A DNA stretch of 64,000 nucleotides from Chrysomallon squamiferum (taxonomy: Eukaryota > Mollusca > Gastropoda > Neomphalida > Peltospiridae). The notes under the pieces were generated by a model, which was not told where the DNA came from, did no database searches, and saw only the letters and a program-made list of their open reading frames with translations. The DNA lies in assembly GCA_012295275.1 (NCBI GenBank), contig CM022670.1, forward strand, positions 17,930,198-17,994,197. The letters run 5' to 3'. Positions 1 through 14,059 of the stretch are shown in pieces (position 1 is the first letter of the stretch; each line of letters begins with the position of its first letter). The translations under genes were made by a program, and so were the position numbers.

Positions 1-2873
1 GGTGAAAATATTGATTACATTATTCCAGCAGTTAAATATGACAATTACATCACATTATCTTGTGTATTTCCAAACTTATCTTAACAAGATGACGCCTGGC
101 AGCCCTCTGCACCACGAAGATTAAATCAGCTGCCATGTCACCTGTGTTACTGGAGCTTTAATTGTCGATATAACGAGCTAACAGGTCCACAGGCTCCTCA
201 TTATAAGATCCTGTCAGTCTCCTAGCCAGGAGGTCTGTGACCCAGTGTTCCAGGCTAATAAATGAGTCTCTAGATGGTCGTTTGAATTATGCTGATCAAC
301 ATGGCTGGCTGAGGACTCTCGTGTTTAGATGGCATATCTGTTTAAATAGTTTTTTTATTACCTTGTTGAGATGAATATCTGTCTGGCTGTCTGTGATTAT
401 CTGAGTTAATCAGCTGATAGTCGTGATGGAAATATAGAACCAGAGATGTGTGTGTGTGTGTGTGTATCAGGCATGCATGATCTGCCATGTTCTGACAGCT
501 GATGTTGTTGTTGTTATTATTATTATTATTAGTGTGTGTTGAATATGATTCATCTTCAATCTTTCCCAAACAGAAATCCCCCAACACAAACACACATAAA
601 CACACACAGACACACACAGAAATTACAGAGAAACACTCACACAAATTAATTGTACTGTTTTCAAACAGAAATATTTTTTTTTTTACAAATAATAAAATGC
701 TACTACTACTATTACTACTAATAATAATGAATATAATAAACTAATACAGAATAAACTTTTGGGAGCAAAACAAAAATGTTTTACATTATGTAAATCCACC
801 ACAAGCAAAAGGTTTTACCAGTTTAGGAATAATGTAATTCTTCTTTATTACTTTTTTTATCAGTTGGTTTACATTACTCATCAGACTCCCACACTACATT
901 GTCATATACATATATTACATGGTGCTTATATATGTGTCATGTCCTAACATGTGATATAACTGGCTAACAATAATGGAGTCACTCGGTCATACCAACATAA
1001 CCTTTTATAATAAAAAAAAAAATAATATTAAAAATTAAATGTTGAAGTTTGTTTTTGGTCTGATTCACATTTGTAGACAGTCTAATAATAATAATAATAA
1101 TAATAATAAATATATTTTATTTAATAGTCATTTTAAAGTAATTTGAGACTAAAAAAGCTGAGGTTTTATTAATGAAAATGCACTAAACCTAACAACTTAA
1201 CCATTAAACTGAAGAGAAAGCTAAATGCAGACACAGAGAGAAGAAAACAAACACAAAAAACCCATATCTGAGTGAATACATGGATGTATTAATATTATCG
1301 TGGCTGTTAACCAGTTAACAGTTGTTTGTTGTAGATGAAATTATCTGATAGTTCTCATTGCCAGACAGCTGTTGACACAAGAAACAAAACCACAGCACAA
1401 TCAATACTAGAAATCACAAATATTATAAATTATTATGTATATTGTAAAATATAACAAAGTCAGTATAATCTACTGTTTGTAAAGTCAGTATTCTCTCTCT
1501 CTCCCCTGTTTATGTCTAAATACACCTAAAAAAATGTTTTACATTAGGTCACTGTACCGTCATTATATTAGTTTAGTTCAGGTGTAATATTCAATAATTA
1601 TTGATCATATATTAAGTAATATCAGTATATATATATATCAGTGTGTTATTAAACAGTTATTCCTCTCCTCACTGACAGCTAAACAAGCTGTCTAATAATT
1701 AATATAATCAGCTTGCAGTCCACACAGAAAGACACTCAGTGTTTTTCAAGTGTTGAGTCAATCTTGAACGAAGACCACTATTATTGGTTTCAAGAGATCC
1801 TGATAGAAATCCTCTCATACTCGGGGATTTTGTCGTCCTGTGTGATGGATAGCTGACGGTTGCTCGGAGAAGGCTCCTGGTTGCTAAGTCTTTGCCAGAA
1901 CAGAGGTTTTAATGAAATGGTTTTGTCATGTTGGAGACTTATTATGCAGGCTTGCTGTGTCACTATGATGGTCATCTGTTTCCACATTGTATTAAAAAAA
2001 AAAAGGGAAAAAACAATAAGAAAGAAAATAAGGAATAGGAATTGGAATTTCCTTATAGTGTTGAGAACATAGGCCAGAAATTCATTATTTTCCAGATCCC
2101 AAAGGAATAACGTAATATTATAGATTTTTTTTGGTTTGTTTGTTTAGAGAGCTCTTTTTTTGTTTATATTTATCAATTTATTTATTATTATTATTACTTA
2201 TTTTGTTGCTCCAGCATTGAAATTAAAAAGAATAAAATTAAATGATGTAATATAATTAACACAAACACACACAGACACACACACACACATTTTTTATGCC
2301 ATAATATAAACATATTTGTATATAAACAAATGTGTATAATGCTAGACATATAGAAATACAACAAATGTTGGAATAAAATAAAGTCTTTTGAAACATGGAC
2401 GTGCATTCACACACAAGAAAACATTTACCTATTGTAATATTTTTACCTGTTATTTAACACTGTTTCATGCATCAGCTTATTTTAAGCAAAAAAGAATAAA
2501 GATGTGAAATAAAATATTGATAAAAATATTTATATCACTGACTAACTCCATGCAAGTGTTATTTGATAGCAAATCAATAGGATTGTGTTATTAATAAAAA
2601 TATTAATTCTTGACTAAAACTTGTTTCATTGAAGCTAATTTTAACTGAATATATTAATTAATTTTGAATGTACATGTATAAGGGAGATTGTTCTGGAAAT
2701 AAGGATATTTTAATGTTTTAATTAAAAAAATAATAATAATAATTACAGCTATAATATATAAAATTATTCCTCTGTATTTTCAAAATTAATGTAATAATTT
2801 TTGTATTTATCCTGTAAATATACTGATACAGGTGTGAATTTTGCCCCCAACATTTTTCTAAATAAAGAGGAAT

Positions 2874-2934
2874 AATTGCAGCTGATAAAATATCCTTCTT
2901 TTTTCACTTCATTAACTGCCATAGAATATGACTC
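2874..2934 (+). repeat. Dispersed direct repeat, copy 1
   Basis: TTGCAGCTGATAAAATATCC, then CACTTCATTAACTGCCATAG, matches 3723-3780 almost base for base over about 57 bases. Confidence 0.75.
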
Positions 2935-3722
2935 GTATCACGCAGTGCCTCTAAGAAATTTTTTTTACAAAAGTATTTAATTTCTATTTTGTATCAAATA
3001 ATAAAAAAAGAGAGATAAAATTGAAAGAAGAAAGCTCCCAAAAATAAATCACATTCACAGCAGGTGGTTTGTCAAAACTTTTGAACGTTAATTTTCTTTT
3101 GGCATGTCTTCCATTGTCTCACGGTCTTGATACAATTCATTCCATTTAACCACTGAGTGCATTTGTACAAAGACGAGCATGCGAAACACTGGGCTGACCA
3201 GCTCGCGGGGCACATTTGTCAAAGCGGAGTCTGTCTAATAACTGTGATTAGGCTGTCTCACCTGTCTGAGGAAGAAATTGGACAAGTGAAGAAATGAGTG
3301 TCACTCAGGATTAGCACAGACAATTCACAACGAAGAGGATTTATTATTCTCTGTAGCAAGTGCACTCTGGAAAATTTAATACGCGTAATGGTTAAGAGGG
3401 AATTTTCAAGTCATTTAACTTTTCTTTAACAGATTGGTATTGGTTTCGCTAATTTCTGTTTTTGAGTGGGTCTGTTTTGAAAGAAGTCGTTTAATTAATT
3501 ATTTTTTGGTGGAATTAATTGGATGGTAGTGGAACAAGTGTGCTTTAAAAAAAAAAAAAAAAGTGGGTATAACAGTAAACCACAATGTTGAAAAAAAATG
3601 TTTTATTTCTTTAAAAAAAAAAAAATTCACATCAGTTCAAGCTAATTGCTATAGAAGTAAATCCAGTATATGTATTATATGTTAATTTTAACAAATAAAT
3701 ACATAGCTGATAAAATGTCAGA

Positions 3723-3780
3723 TTGCAGCTGATAAAATATCCTTTGTTTTCACTTCATTAACTGCCATAGAATGTGACTC
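3723..3780 (+). repeat. Dispersed direct repeat, copy 2
   Basis: Second copy of the 2874-2934 element in the same orientation, about 845 bases further on. The few differences are in the T-rich middle and near the end. Confidence 0.75.
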
Positions 3781-4938
3781 TCAGTCATGTACTTATGTTG
3801 GTAAAAAGAGCAACATAAAAACATAATACTGATAAAACAAACTCACAGACACCTGAAATGCTTCTTTTTATTTTCTATTATTATTAATTATTATTATTAT
3901 TACTATTATTAAATCTTTTCAAACATAAACATTGCTTTATGTTTAAAAACTTGTCTATATTATGTAGAAAACATCATGTCTTCCTTCTTCAGTTGCTAAT
4001 ACAGGGATTAATCAGTAAATATGTTTGATACATGAAAATATTTTTTATTAATAATAGTCATATTCTTAGAGTTTTTACAGTGATGATAATATCATAAATA
4101 CCACATCAACAGTCACTTAATTAGGCTTACTCTTAACAAAGGAACAAGACAGCACATACCATTCACTTTAAACTGATTCGTCTAGTCTTCTTGTATTCCT
4201 AATGTGTGCTACAAAGCTAAATTAGAATAAATAATATTTTTATAATTTTTATCTTTACGGCTGAGTGGATAATTACATTTCTGTGTTACGCACACTTGAC
4301 TAGATTTAATTATCACAGCCACCAGTCTTGTTATCTTCATTCTCAAACACTCACACTGTTGCAGACTGATTAGATACATCTCAGTCTGAGATCTTTAAAC
4401 AGGGAGTACAGGCTGCTGCTGCTGCTGCTGCTGCAAGACCACCTGTCGGACACTGTGTATGGACAATGTCCAGTGAGGTGTAAAATACGATGGACATGGA
4501 AAATGGCAGTGGACATGATGCTGTTAAGCCGCTGACCAAGTGTCACTCCAAGTCCAAGTCAATATCACATTGTCCAGCAGCTTAGCATTATTTTCAGATT
4601 TTCAGCCACTGGTCAATATACTGTATCAGATTTAGCTGATCTTGAGATAAAAGGATTAATTTGACTAAATTTTTATTACTATTTGAAAGCAGTTTGATAT
4701 GATGGTGTGTCATGATTGCATAGACAGTGTATATAATTAGGTTTGTTTGAAGGCCATGCTTGTTTTGTTAGTTGATTATTTGATAATATAAAATCCAATT
4801 GATACTACACTGTGTGGTTATCTGTGTTTTTTTACAAGTTGCTGATTTTTGTTAATGTAAGTTCATTCTTTTACTTATGTGCCCCCCTGCTCTGTACATT
4901 TACAATTTTTTGTTTTAAATTTTTTACTACCAAACTAG

Positions 4939-4984
<46 letters not shown>
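4939..4984 (+). repeat. A46 run followed by AAAG-type repeats
   Basis: Forty-six consecutive A, then (A)nG repeats. It could be the tail of an old retroposed sequence, but the upstream bases are not recognisable. Confidence 0.9.
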
Positions 4985-4986
<2 letters not shown>

Positions 4987-6735
4987 AAGAAAAAGAAAAG
5001 AAAAGAAAGGAAAAACACCCAAATCCTGTTTCTTTGAAGAAAACAGACATTGTCGGACTGTTCATCCTTTAATTACAAAATGCAGACTTAGAAGAGATGT
5101 GCTAGTTATTTTTAAACAGCAACTAAATAACAGAAGTGTGTACAATGGCTTCTTCACACATTTACACACACATACAAACACAACACCTCTGTACACTGCG
5201 CTGTCCACACAGTTTGCAGTTTTAAACAAACCTTTCATTTCCCAGGTAAACATCATGTAAACTGTTTGTTGTTTGCACATTAACACAGCAAACACAGTCA
5301 AGATCTGTACACTACGGAATTATATAATTTGTTTTCCAGGAAGTAAAATGTTCTGCTGCTAAAATCCCTCCTTTCTTCATAAAACTTGTGGCATAACTGC
5401 ATTAATGTTGAACAGATTGTTTAAATACATTTTATATACTTCTAAATTATTATTTTATTTTTTTTTTTTCTCTCTCTTGTTTTTGTCAACCTTTACTAAT
5501 GATAAAGTATATTAGTAATATTTATAAGCTCATAAAAATGCATGAAATTCAGAGAATTTGTTTTCTCACGTTGGGATTTATATTTTCTCTTTTGTTGAGA
5601 TGTTTTGAGATGTTAACTGTTTTCCCACAGGAGTCATAACCTACAGTAAATTTTATGAAAAGCCATTCCAATATACACAATGTGTCATAACTGACTTATC
5701 AGAATACTATAATAATAATAATGTGTCAATCTCAGTGACATATGTACATAATTTAAATTTGTGTTTCAGTATATATTTTTATGTTATTGTCACAATATAA
5801 AACAATAAGGTGAAAAGTTCAAACAGTTTAAAATGATTCCATAGCTCATTATTTCCTGTAATGCAGTATTCAAAATGTGGAATAATTATTTACATGTCAA
5901 TATCAAATTCCAAGATTCAGACATAAAAGCTATGGATATTAGTTAGCTAACCTTTTAGAAACATGCATATGTCTATTAATAGTTCATGTACCTCAGTAAC
6001 AGACAAAGCACATGAATCTTGGCTTTTTGCTAAGAACAATGCTAGTGATGATACATATGTTAGTGGTTTAGTTATGAAAAATAAATGTTACAGTCAAGTT
6101 TGTAAATAGCTCTAGATGGGAGGTGGTATTAAGAGAAGAACTGAGTACCTACAAATCTTAAAGCCTTTAGCTTTAACCACTACATCAAACAGCTATGACA
6201 TCTGTGTCAGATACAGTCTGTGTACATTCGTCATGATTATGATGCCAATAAACAGATTATTATGTTATATAAACAAAAGAGTCCAAAGAATGTTTTTTTA
6301 ATAATAACTGGATTTAATTGGTCATTACAGTTATGACCCTTTATAATCATTTATGATATCTGGGTATAATAAAACATTATCAGAATAATAAAATAATTAC
6401 TGGAGTAATAAAACAGTCATCACTGTAAAAAAAAAAAAATTAAAAAATGCACTGTTGTGAAAATGCAGTCATAAACTGAAAAAGAACCAGCCTTGTTGTG
6501 AAAATGCAGTTGGAAAGAAACAGGCTTTCTGTGTGTAGTGCACATAGGCAGATTGTCAAGAATCAGCAGTTTTATGATAACATTTATGATTATGGATTCC
6601 TTGGATAGCACCTGTCACACAGCATGTACAAAGTCCTCCATTCCTTTCTGTCACTTGTTTGACTGTTTTGTGTGAATCTCACACAAACATGTATCATTGT
6701 TTTTACACCTTATCCTGTACAGAATTGTTATTTTA

Positions 6736-7031
6736 TTGATAAAACATGATGTCTACCATCAGCATCAATTCATAAACTACAGCTGTTTGAAAACTGCTTA
6801 CAGTCTCCAACATTAATATCTGTCAGTCTTTGGCATTACAGTTCAGGAATCCAAATGTTGGAAAAATTATTATTGTTCATTGTAATGTCTAATACAGAAC
6901 CTTTATAAGAACTATTATTAAAACATAATGTCTGCCATAGGCATCACTTCATTAATTACCACTATATGGAAAGTATTTACAGTATTTAACATTTATATCT
7001 GTTAGTCTATGGCATTAAAGTCCAGGAAAAA
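6736..7031 (+). repeat. Diverged direct duplication, ~190-base step
   Basis: The segment from about 6743 (AACATGATGTCTACCATCAG) recurs from about 6924 (AACATAATGTCTGCCATAGG), continuing through CATT-rich sequence to similar TCTTTGGCATTA / TCTATGGCATTA ends. Part of it (CACTTCATTAA) also resembles the repeat at 2877 and 3724. Confidence 0.6.
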
Positions 7032-10000
7032 TTATTATTTTCCACTGTTCATCTTACTGTTTTATACTACATCTCAATATTATTATGAGAAAGTATATTC
7101 AGAATTTAATAATAAATTTAAAGTATATAGTTCTTAGTATCTATTTAAAATATCATTACAATATCATCATTGATTAATGTACTCTGTTGTGAATTTGAAA
7201 CAAGGGTTAGTAATAATTGTAGTTGCATCATGAATTTAAAGTATTAATAACTTGAATTTTATTATTTCAATAGTTCAGATTTAAACAGAATATGATTATT
7301 TATTATAATAACATCATAATAACCCTAACAGGCTGTTTATGGTTATGCACACATCATTTTATTCTTATTAAGCCCTGGAAATTCATGTATTTAATATTTG
7401 GACATTTAGTGACCAATACAATTTACTAAACAATAACAATAATAACAAGCAAATAAAAAAACAATTTTTTTTTTTAAAACCACCAAAAAACATCTTTCTC
7501 TTAAGAAACCATAAAATAAAAAAGAGAAAAAAAGAGAGAAAAAAAAGAAGAAAGAAAATGAAGAAGAGAAAAAGAAACATATTTGAAAAAAAAGAAGAAA
7601 TATAAACAGTAATTAAAAAAGTCTCCAACCCCAAAGAACAACATTCTTCAGTTCATGACTGTCATCATAAATTTAACATTAATACAACACAGCGGATATT
7701 TGGACTATAAATCAGTGAGGCACAATTAATTTCTTTGACAAATTTAAATCATGAAATCAGGTTTAATTCACAATGGAATCATTATATTAACATTCACATA
7801 GCATTACTCAGGGTTGTGTGTTTTTTTTTTGTACTTGTTTAACTAGTCCTTCCACTTGTCAGTTTTAATAGCAAGCTCATTTAATGTCATTGTGTTATTG
7901 TAATTGAATTTATGGCGATGCAGAAATCAAGTTAAACTGATCTAAATTGCTATTGGCTGTAACTCTTTCTTGGGTCATCTCTCTGTGGAATGGTGATTTG
8001 TTATTGGTATTTAGTTATATTTGTTGTCACACACTTAAATTGTTTTATTTTACACTTAGACTGAGAAACAGAGGGTGAGACATTCAATTCTCAACAGGGT
8101 ACCTTATTCAACAGTTTTCATAATCCAGTCTTTATCCCATGACATATATAAAAGTGTGTTGTATGTGTTTTTCAGTCAATGGGAAAAATGTATAAAAGAT
8201 AATATAATGTGAAAGCTATTGGATTCTTTGTTGTTTTTAACAGAATTTTGGCATTTCAAAATCTGATCTGTAATAACTAATTAATGTATATTATTTACAG
8301 TTTATGTAAATTATTATTATTATTATTATTTTTATCGTTATTATATTATTATTTTTATCATTATTATTATTATTTTTATCATCATCATCATCATCATTCA
8401 TCATCTTCATCATTATTATTATAATTTCTTTTCTTACCTCAACTTTTCTTACATGTTGTTACATAACCATTCGTTAGCAAGTATTCATAGATAAATTAAA
8501 TATTTCTGTTAACAAGCGATGTCATTAATAACTATCAGTTCAGCCAGCAGGACAGTTATAAGATGCATTACCCCCAGAACAAGCAGACTCACTTCAAAAC
8601 AGAATAACATTGTGCAACATTCCTTAAATAATGACCATTGTCCACGACAAAGAACCATCATCACCTCCTAAGTGTCATGTCAACTGCAAGTGATGGGTGT
8701 CACTAATCACGTGTTGTCATTGGTTACAGCATACTTGCTGTGGGTGAAGGGTGAATAATGAAGCTTTGAGACTAGACTAATGATTTAAATACAAAAATGG
8801 AACATTATAGAAATGTAGGAATCTTCAGTTAGAATTATTGATGATTATGTAAAACTGAATAATGTAATTTGAACAAATAATTTATATACATATACTGAAA
8901 ATTCACAAATAATCAAATAAAAATAATGATTTTATGGTTATAATTTATTCAGCATGTTTTTTTTTCAGATATTCCTATAATAGATCATTATCTTGTAGAC
9001 ACTTTTACACTGATATAAATTTTCATTCTCAATTTCACGGACAATTTATCTTTTATTCAGTTGTGATTATTTATTTTCAATGCATTTTTTACTAACCCAT
9101 TATATTCAATTATCCTTGAAATATTTTCCCTTAAGGCACATACAAGCAATTTCATGAAATGATTCAGCTATTCCTATTTTCTTGCAATCTTTTATCCATA
9201 GCAGGATTTTCCTACAGTGATCATTACAAGCTATTTTTATTTGTCAGTCATCAAACAGACTGCTGGGGCAAGTTTATGGTTTGAAAAAAGTGGGGTGATA
9301 TCATTTTGGTGGTCTGATATAAAATATTGATATTAATATGAAGTAAAAATGTTTTGGTAAGGTGGGGGGGGACTTCTTTTGAAATCAGTTTGTCAAATAT
9401 AAGAAGTTGCAGTGAATGAGGTGTGTTAGCAACTGTTATGAAGTTGATAAAAAAAAAAAAAAAAATATTTTTTAAAAATCATTCTGTCACATTTAAGAGG
9501 TTGCAAATAATAGTGTGTTTGTACTTATTATTAAGTAACAAAAAAAAAAAAAAAAAAATTATTTTATGAAAATTAAATCATTTTGCATTATGTATGAGAT
9601 GCAAACAATGGTGTCTTGTGTGTATTTGCTGGGTATGTCCCCAGCCCCTGGGTTGATGCATTGACTTGTGTTTTCTTGTGTCACACTGCAGCATGTTTTA
9701 TTGTTACAGCTTACAGGCAGGAAGATGCTATCTGTCTGGCTTTCATCTCTGACTTGTTATTCTTATTTTTTATCACAGAAGTGAAGTAGACAGCAGATCA
9801 ATCAAGCGTAACCTAATCCAGGCTGCAGGTGTGTTGTGTTACCTGCACTAATGTAGTGTATAAAAAAAACTAAAATTTCTTTTGTTACTTAAACTTTAGG
9901 AGTTTTGATAAGTGATGTGGGTGGACTAAGAACATGCTAATCTCCAACATACTTTTTGTATGAAAAAGTGTGCCATTGTCAACTATTTGTATGTTTTATA

Positions 10001-10309
10001 TACATGTATATGTGTGTGCGCATGTATGAGTATGTATGTATTCTTCTTCTTATTATTATTATTTATTTTTTGTTCCATTAGAGTTTACTTTTTTTCTGAT
10101 AAATATACATAATTATTAAAAAAAAAAAAATAAAAAACATTTATTAAAAAATTTTTTTCTGATGATAACAAAAAGAGAGAAAACCTGTGGGCATAAGGAA
10201 CTGTTGTTAGATAGCAACAATGAATCCTTTATGTAAACCGTCTCACAGACAGAAAATAACAAACTGAAGCCTCAATATTTATTACATTCATTTGTAAAGT
10301 CTGTTGTGG

Positions 10310-10400
10310 TATACTGGCTGGAAAGGAAAATAGTTAAGTGAAAACAGTAAGCAGGATTGATCCTGTGACCTGGTACACAAAAGAACTAAATACGAAGTAC
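10310..10400 (+). mobile_element. tRNA-derived SINE relic (weak)
   Basis: An A-box-like TAGTTAAGTG is followed by the B-box-like AGGATTGATCCTGTGACC. The same AxTGATCCTxxGA core recurs at 22206 and 29735, suggesting one old SINE family. Confidence 0.3.
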
Positions 10401-11783
10401 AGTCCGGTCACATGTTTTTACAGGTATGTCATAAATTACCTAGACACCTGTATCAATAGCAAACCTTGTTAAGAATTTTACCTGAAGAATTGTAATCTAA
10501 ACCTGAATGAATTTTTTTTTCCTTCTGAAGTTTGTTATGTTAAGTATAGAGCAAAATAAAGTTTTGTAAAAAAAAAAAAACAAAAAAAGAGTATTGCTTT
10601 TTAGCATTAGTATCTAAGGGACTGTTATAAATGATATTTAAATCATTTTTGGTTTAAATTCTGTGGTTACAAATTAATGTAATCAGCTGTTGTTTGCTGA
10701 GATTAGGTGAGATGAAGGTGTGTCTATGAAAATAACTTTGATTTGTGATCAATATAAACTTTAAATTTTGTATATATGGCAGTTCAGCATTTCATAAAAG
10801 GATGGGTGTAATCATTATGATGGGTATAACTTATTCTAAGTTAAAAACTGAATATTGATCAGCAAAATAACAGCAAACACACACTAGGTGTGCCTTTTCT
10901 GTTAGTGTTAGAAGATTTTATTCTTTTGAAACTTCAATAGTATAATCATTACCAAAAGGCTGAATTCAACAGTATTGTACCGGATGTAAAACACATAAAA
11001 AGACAAACATACAACAAAAAAGAAAAATCAATTGAAATAGGAGTGTGTTTCTGAATGTAACCTTAACTGAATGTTCATAAACTTCAATATGCAACTTTGA
11101 TTTTTAAATATAAGAACACAATACCCATTATTATAACACACAGGCATAAAAGCTGGAAAAATGTTGAGAGAAAATAAAAAACTTTTAAAAACTGAAGAAA
11201 AAAAAAACTGACTAATGTAGGAAAAAGATGAGGGTTTCTAATATACAGTTAGTGTGTTTATTATTATTATTTATTTATTGTTCTTCCTTTTTTAATTTTT
11301 AATTATTTATTTATTTAAATTATTTTAACTTATTCCATCTTTATTTTTTTTTGTGTTTAGATAACTGGTATAATTTTACTTGACATATTACGAGTTTCAA
11401 ATTTAAAATACATATAAGTATGTTTTTAAATTTGAAGTTCTTAAAATTATAACCTATTAGAAAAAGAAGTAGAAAAGGAACACCTGCTAATTACAGGTGT
11501 AATGTGAGATAGCTCTGAAGGTAACATTAACTTGTAATGTACAGAACCTGACACTGCAGGTAAAATGGTCACCTGTCTTCTTTGACAGCCATCTTTGTTG
11601 GTAAAGGCTACAGATGACATGATACATTCCTAATGCTGCCTAAAAATAATTCTTGCTGCTTTTTTTGTTTTCCTTTTAGCCTTGAAATCTAGGTGATGTT
11701 TGGTATAAACATTTTTTTCCCCCATTACTAAATTTCAGTTTCAGATGTGATATTTAATTGTACTGGTGCAGATTTGTTTATAA

Positions 11784-11785
11784 GT

Positions 11786-11866
<81 letters not shown>
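11784..11866 (+). repeat. Compound (GT)n(AG)n microsatellite
   Basis: A GT run to 11810 changes directly to an uninterrupted AG run to 11866. Confidence 0.95.
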
Positions 11867-11867
<1 letters not shown>

Positions 11868-12025
11868 ATGTCTGCTAACATATATATTATTATCTATGTT
11901 TATGTCTGATTATCTATATTTATTTTGTGTTTATCTTTTCTGTATGGAAAAGTAATAAGTCACAGGTTAAAAACATATACCAAAGGTGCTCTTCAATCTC
12001 TGGAAACATGCAAAAAATAAAAAAA

Positions 12026-12071
<46 letters not shown>

Positions 12072-12782
12072 TAAAAATAAAAATAAAATAAATGAAATGA
12101 TGTAAGAGGATTTGTGTGCAGTTTGTATTTGTATAAAAATCAAATACTTGATTTCCTGTGGCCAGTGACAGAAAATTAATCACATAGTGTTGACAAAGCA
12201 AACAATTTTTTTTTTTTGGTTATTGTTATACACTCATAACAGTATTAGTCAACTGAGAAACTTTGCCCTTTACCATTTAATTTTCTTTTAATTCCTCTCC
12301 CAGCTGCGTAATATAGTATAAAACATTTCAATAAATTCTTAAACTCACTTGAACATTTTTTGTTTTAAATTTGAAAAGTCATAGAAACTACGTATGTTTT
12401 ACTTGTGTGTGTAATCAACCACCTATCCCTCCAGTATCTATTAACAAGAAATTAATTAGCAAGGCAAGCTCAGGTAACAGTTTAACTGAAGTATGTGTTT
12501 GAAATAAAATATCTGTGAAAGGTGCTGTGTTGGATAAATCACAAAATGTTTGGTACAAAATGACAGTTTTAATTGACAGGTGTTTAATATTTTGTGTAAT
12601 TTATGGTGATAGAACTCCTACAACTGTGAGATATATTTAGTAGTTTACTCATTGTACAGTATGAGTCACCTGGCTTCAACAATGTTAACCTCGTGGTTGT
12701 CAAATTGTTATGACCTGTTTACTCTGAAACATTTTCTTCCTTTTTTCTTAACAAGGTCATTCTCCTAAAGGTGTCACAAAAC

Positions 12783-13577
12783 TACAGGTAGAAAGTAAAT
12801 ACTAGGAATTATCACCTGTAATGAAAATATATGTTTAAAATAGAGATATAATTAAAATACAGGTTGAAAATATATGATAATTATATCTTCTTAAAAATCA
12901 AGATATAAAATAAATTAAGAAATAATAATTTAATAAAAAATATCATTTATGAAATAAATGCTAGGAATTATTACCTGTAATGAAAATGATTCCTAATAAA
13001 ACAAATGAGTACCTACAAAGAAAATAGAGAAAAAAAAAAGAGAATAATAAATAAAATATAAACAAATATGTGCCTAATAAATAAAAAGTAATTTAAGTAC
13101 AATTTTAATGTGGGAATTGTGCTGTTGGAATGAAAATCTAGGAACAAATTAAGTAACGGATACTAATACCATTCATAAAAATTCAGGTGTAAAATAAACA
13201 CACTTGAGAACTTGTTAAAAATGATTACCTGTAATAAGAATTCAGGTACAGAATAAAATGCTTATTTAGAATGATTTGCCTGCAGTAACATAACAGGTAG
13301 ACAGAATAACAACAAAAATAATAACCTGTAATAAAAGTATGGTCAGAGAATAAATAACAGGAATGATTACCTGTATTAAAATACAGGTACAGAATAAATT
13401 ACTTATTTAGAATGATTTACCTCTGCTAATACAACAGGTACACACAATAACAGTGAGGATAATAACCTGTTATGAAAGTGCAGATACAGAATAAAGAAAA
13501 GAAATGATTACCTGTATTAAAAATACAGGTACAGAGTAAACAATGGAATGATTTACCTGTAAGAATACAACAGGTAT
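12783..13577. repeat. Palindromic ACCTGTA/CAGGTA array with ~142-base higher-order period
   Basis: ACCTGTA-type and CAGGTA-type sites alternate about eight times each, forming short inverted pairs such as ATTACCTGTATTAAAATACA then GGT. Blocks starting at 13227, 13369 and 13510 repeat with a 141-142-base step, and each holds two to three subunits. Units are degenerate, so this is an old array. CAGGTA is also a known binding core for Snail/ZEB-type and Zelda-type zinc fingers in other animals; a binding role here is only inferred. Confidence 0.75.
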
Positions 13578-13962
13578 AATATATATACATAAAAGTAATT
13601 TACATGCAATGAATGTGATGGTTGAGAACAACAACAATTACTTGAAACTGTCGTCTTCAGTGTGTATTGTTGACATGTAAAGAAGTGTGTTTTAACAAAG
13701 AATGGTTTCACACAGGGTGTGGTTATGTCAACTAATGTCAATGCATGCTATCAATGGATGTTACTCAAATTGCTCAGTTTTGTTCATGCTCTTTGAAATA
13801 ATGAAATACTTTAATATCTGATGTTTGTAACTTACAATAGATAACATATTTTATTACTGTTTTTGGGTGTGTATATTTATAGTTGACAAAATCAATAAAA
13901 AAGAAAAAAGATTAGTTTTGTTTTGATATCTTTTATAAAAAGTCTTATCACTACACCATCTA

Positions 13963-13966
<4 letters not shown>

Positions 13967-14056
<90 letters not shown>
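13967..14056 (+). repeat. (TC)45 microsatellite
   Basis: Ninety uninterrupted bases of TC, the longest pure dinucleotide run of the upstream region. It lies about 110 bases before a GC-richer island. Confidence 0.95.
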
Positions 14057-14059
<3 letters not shown>

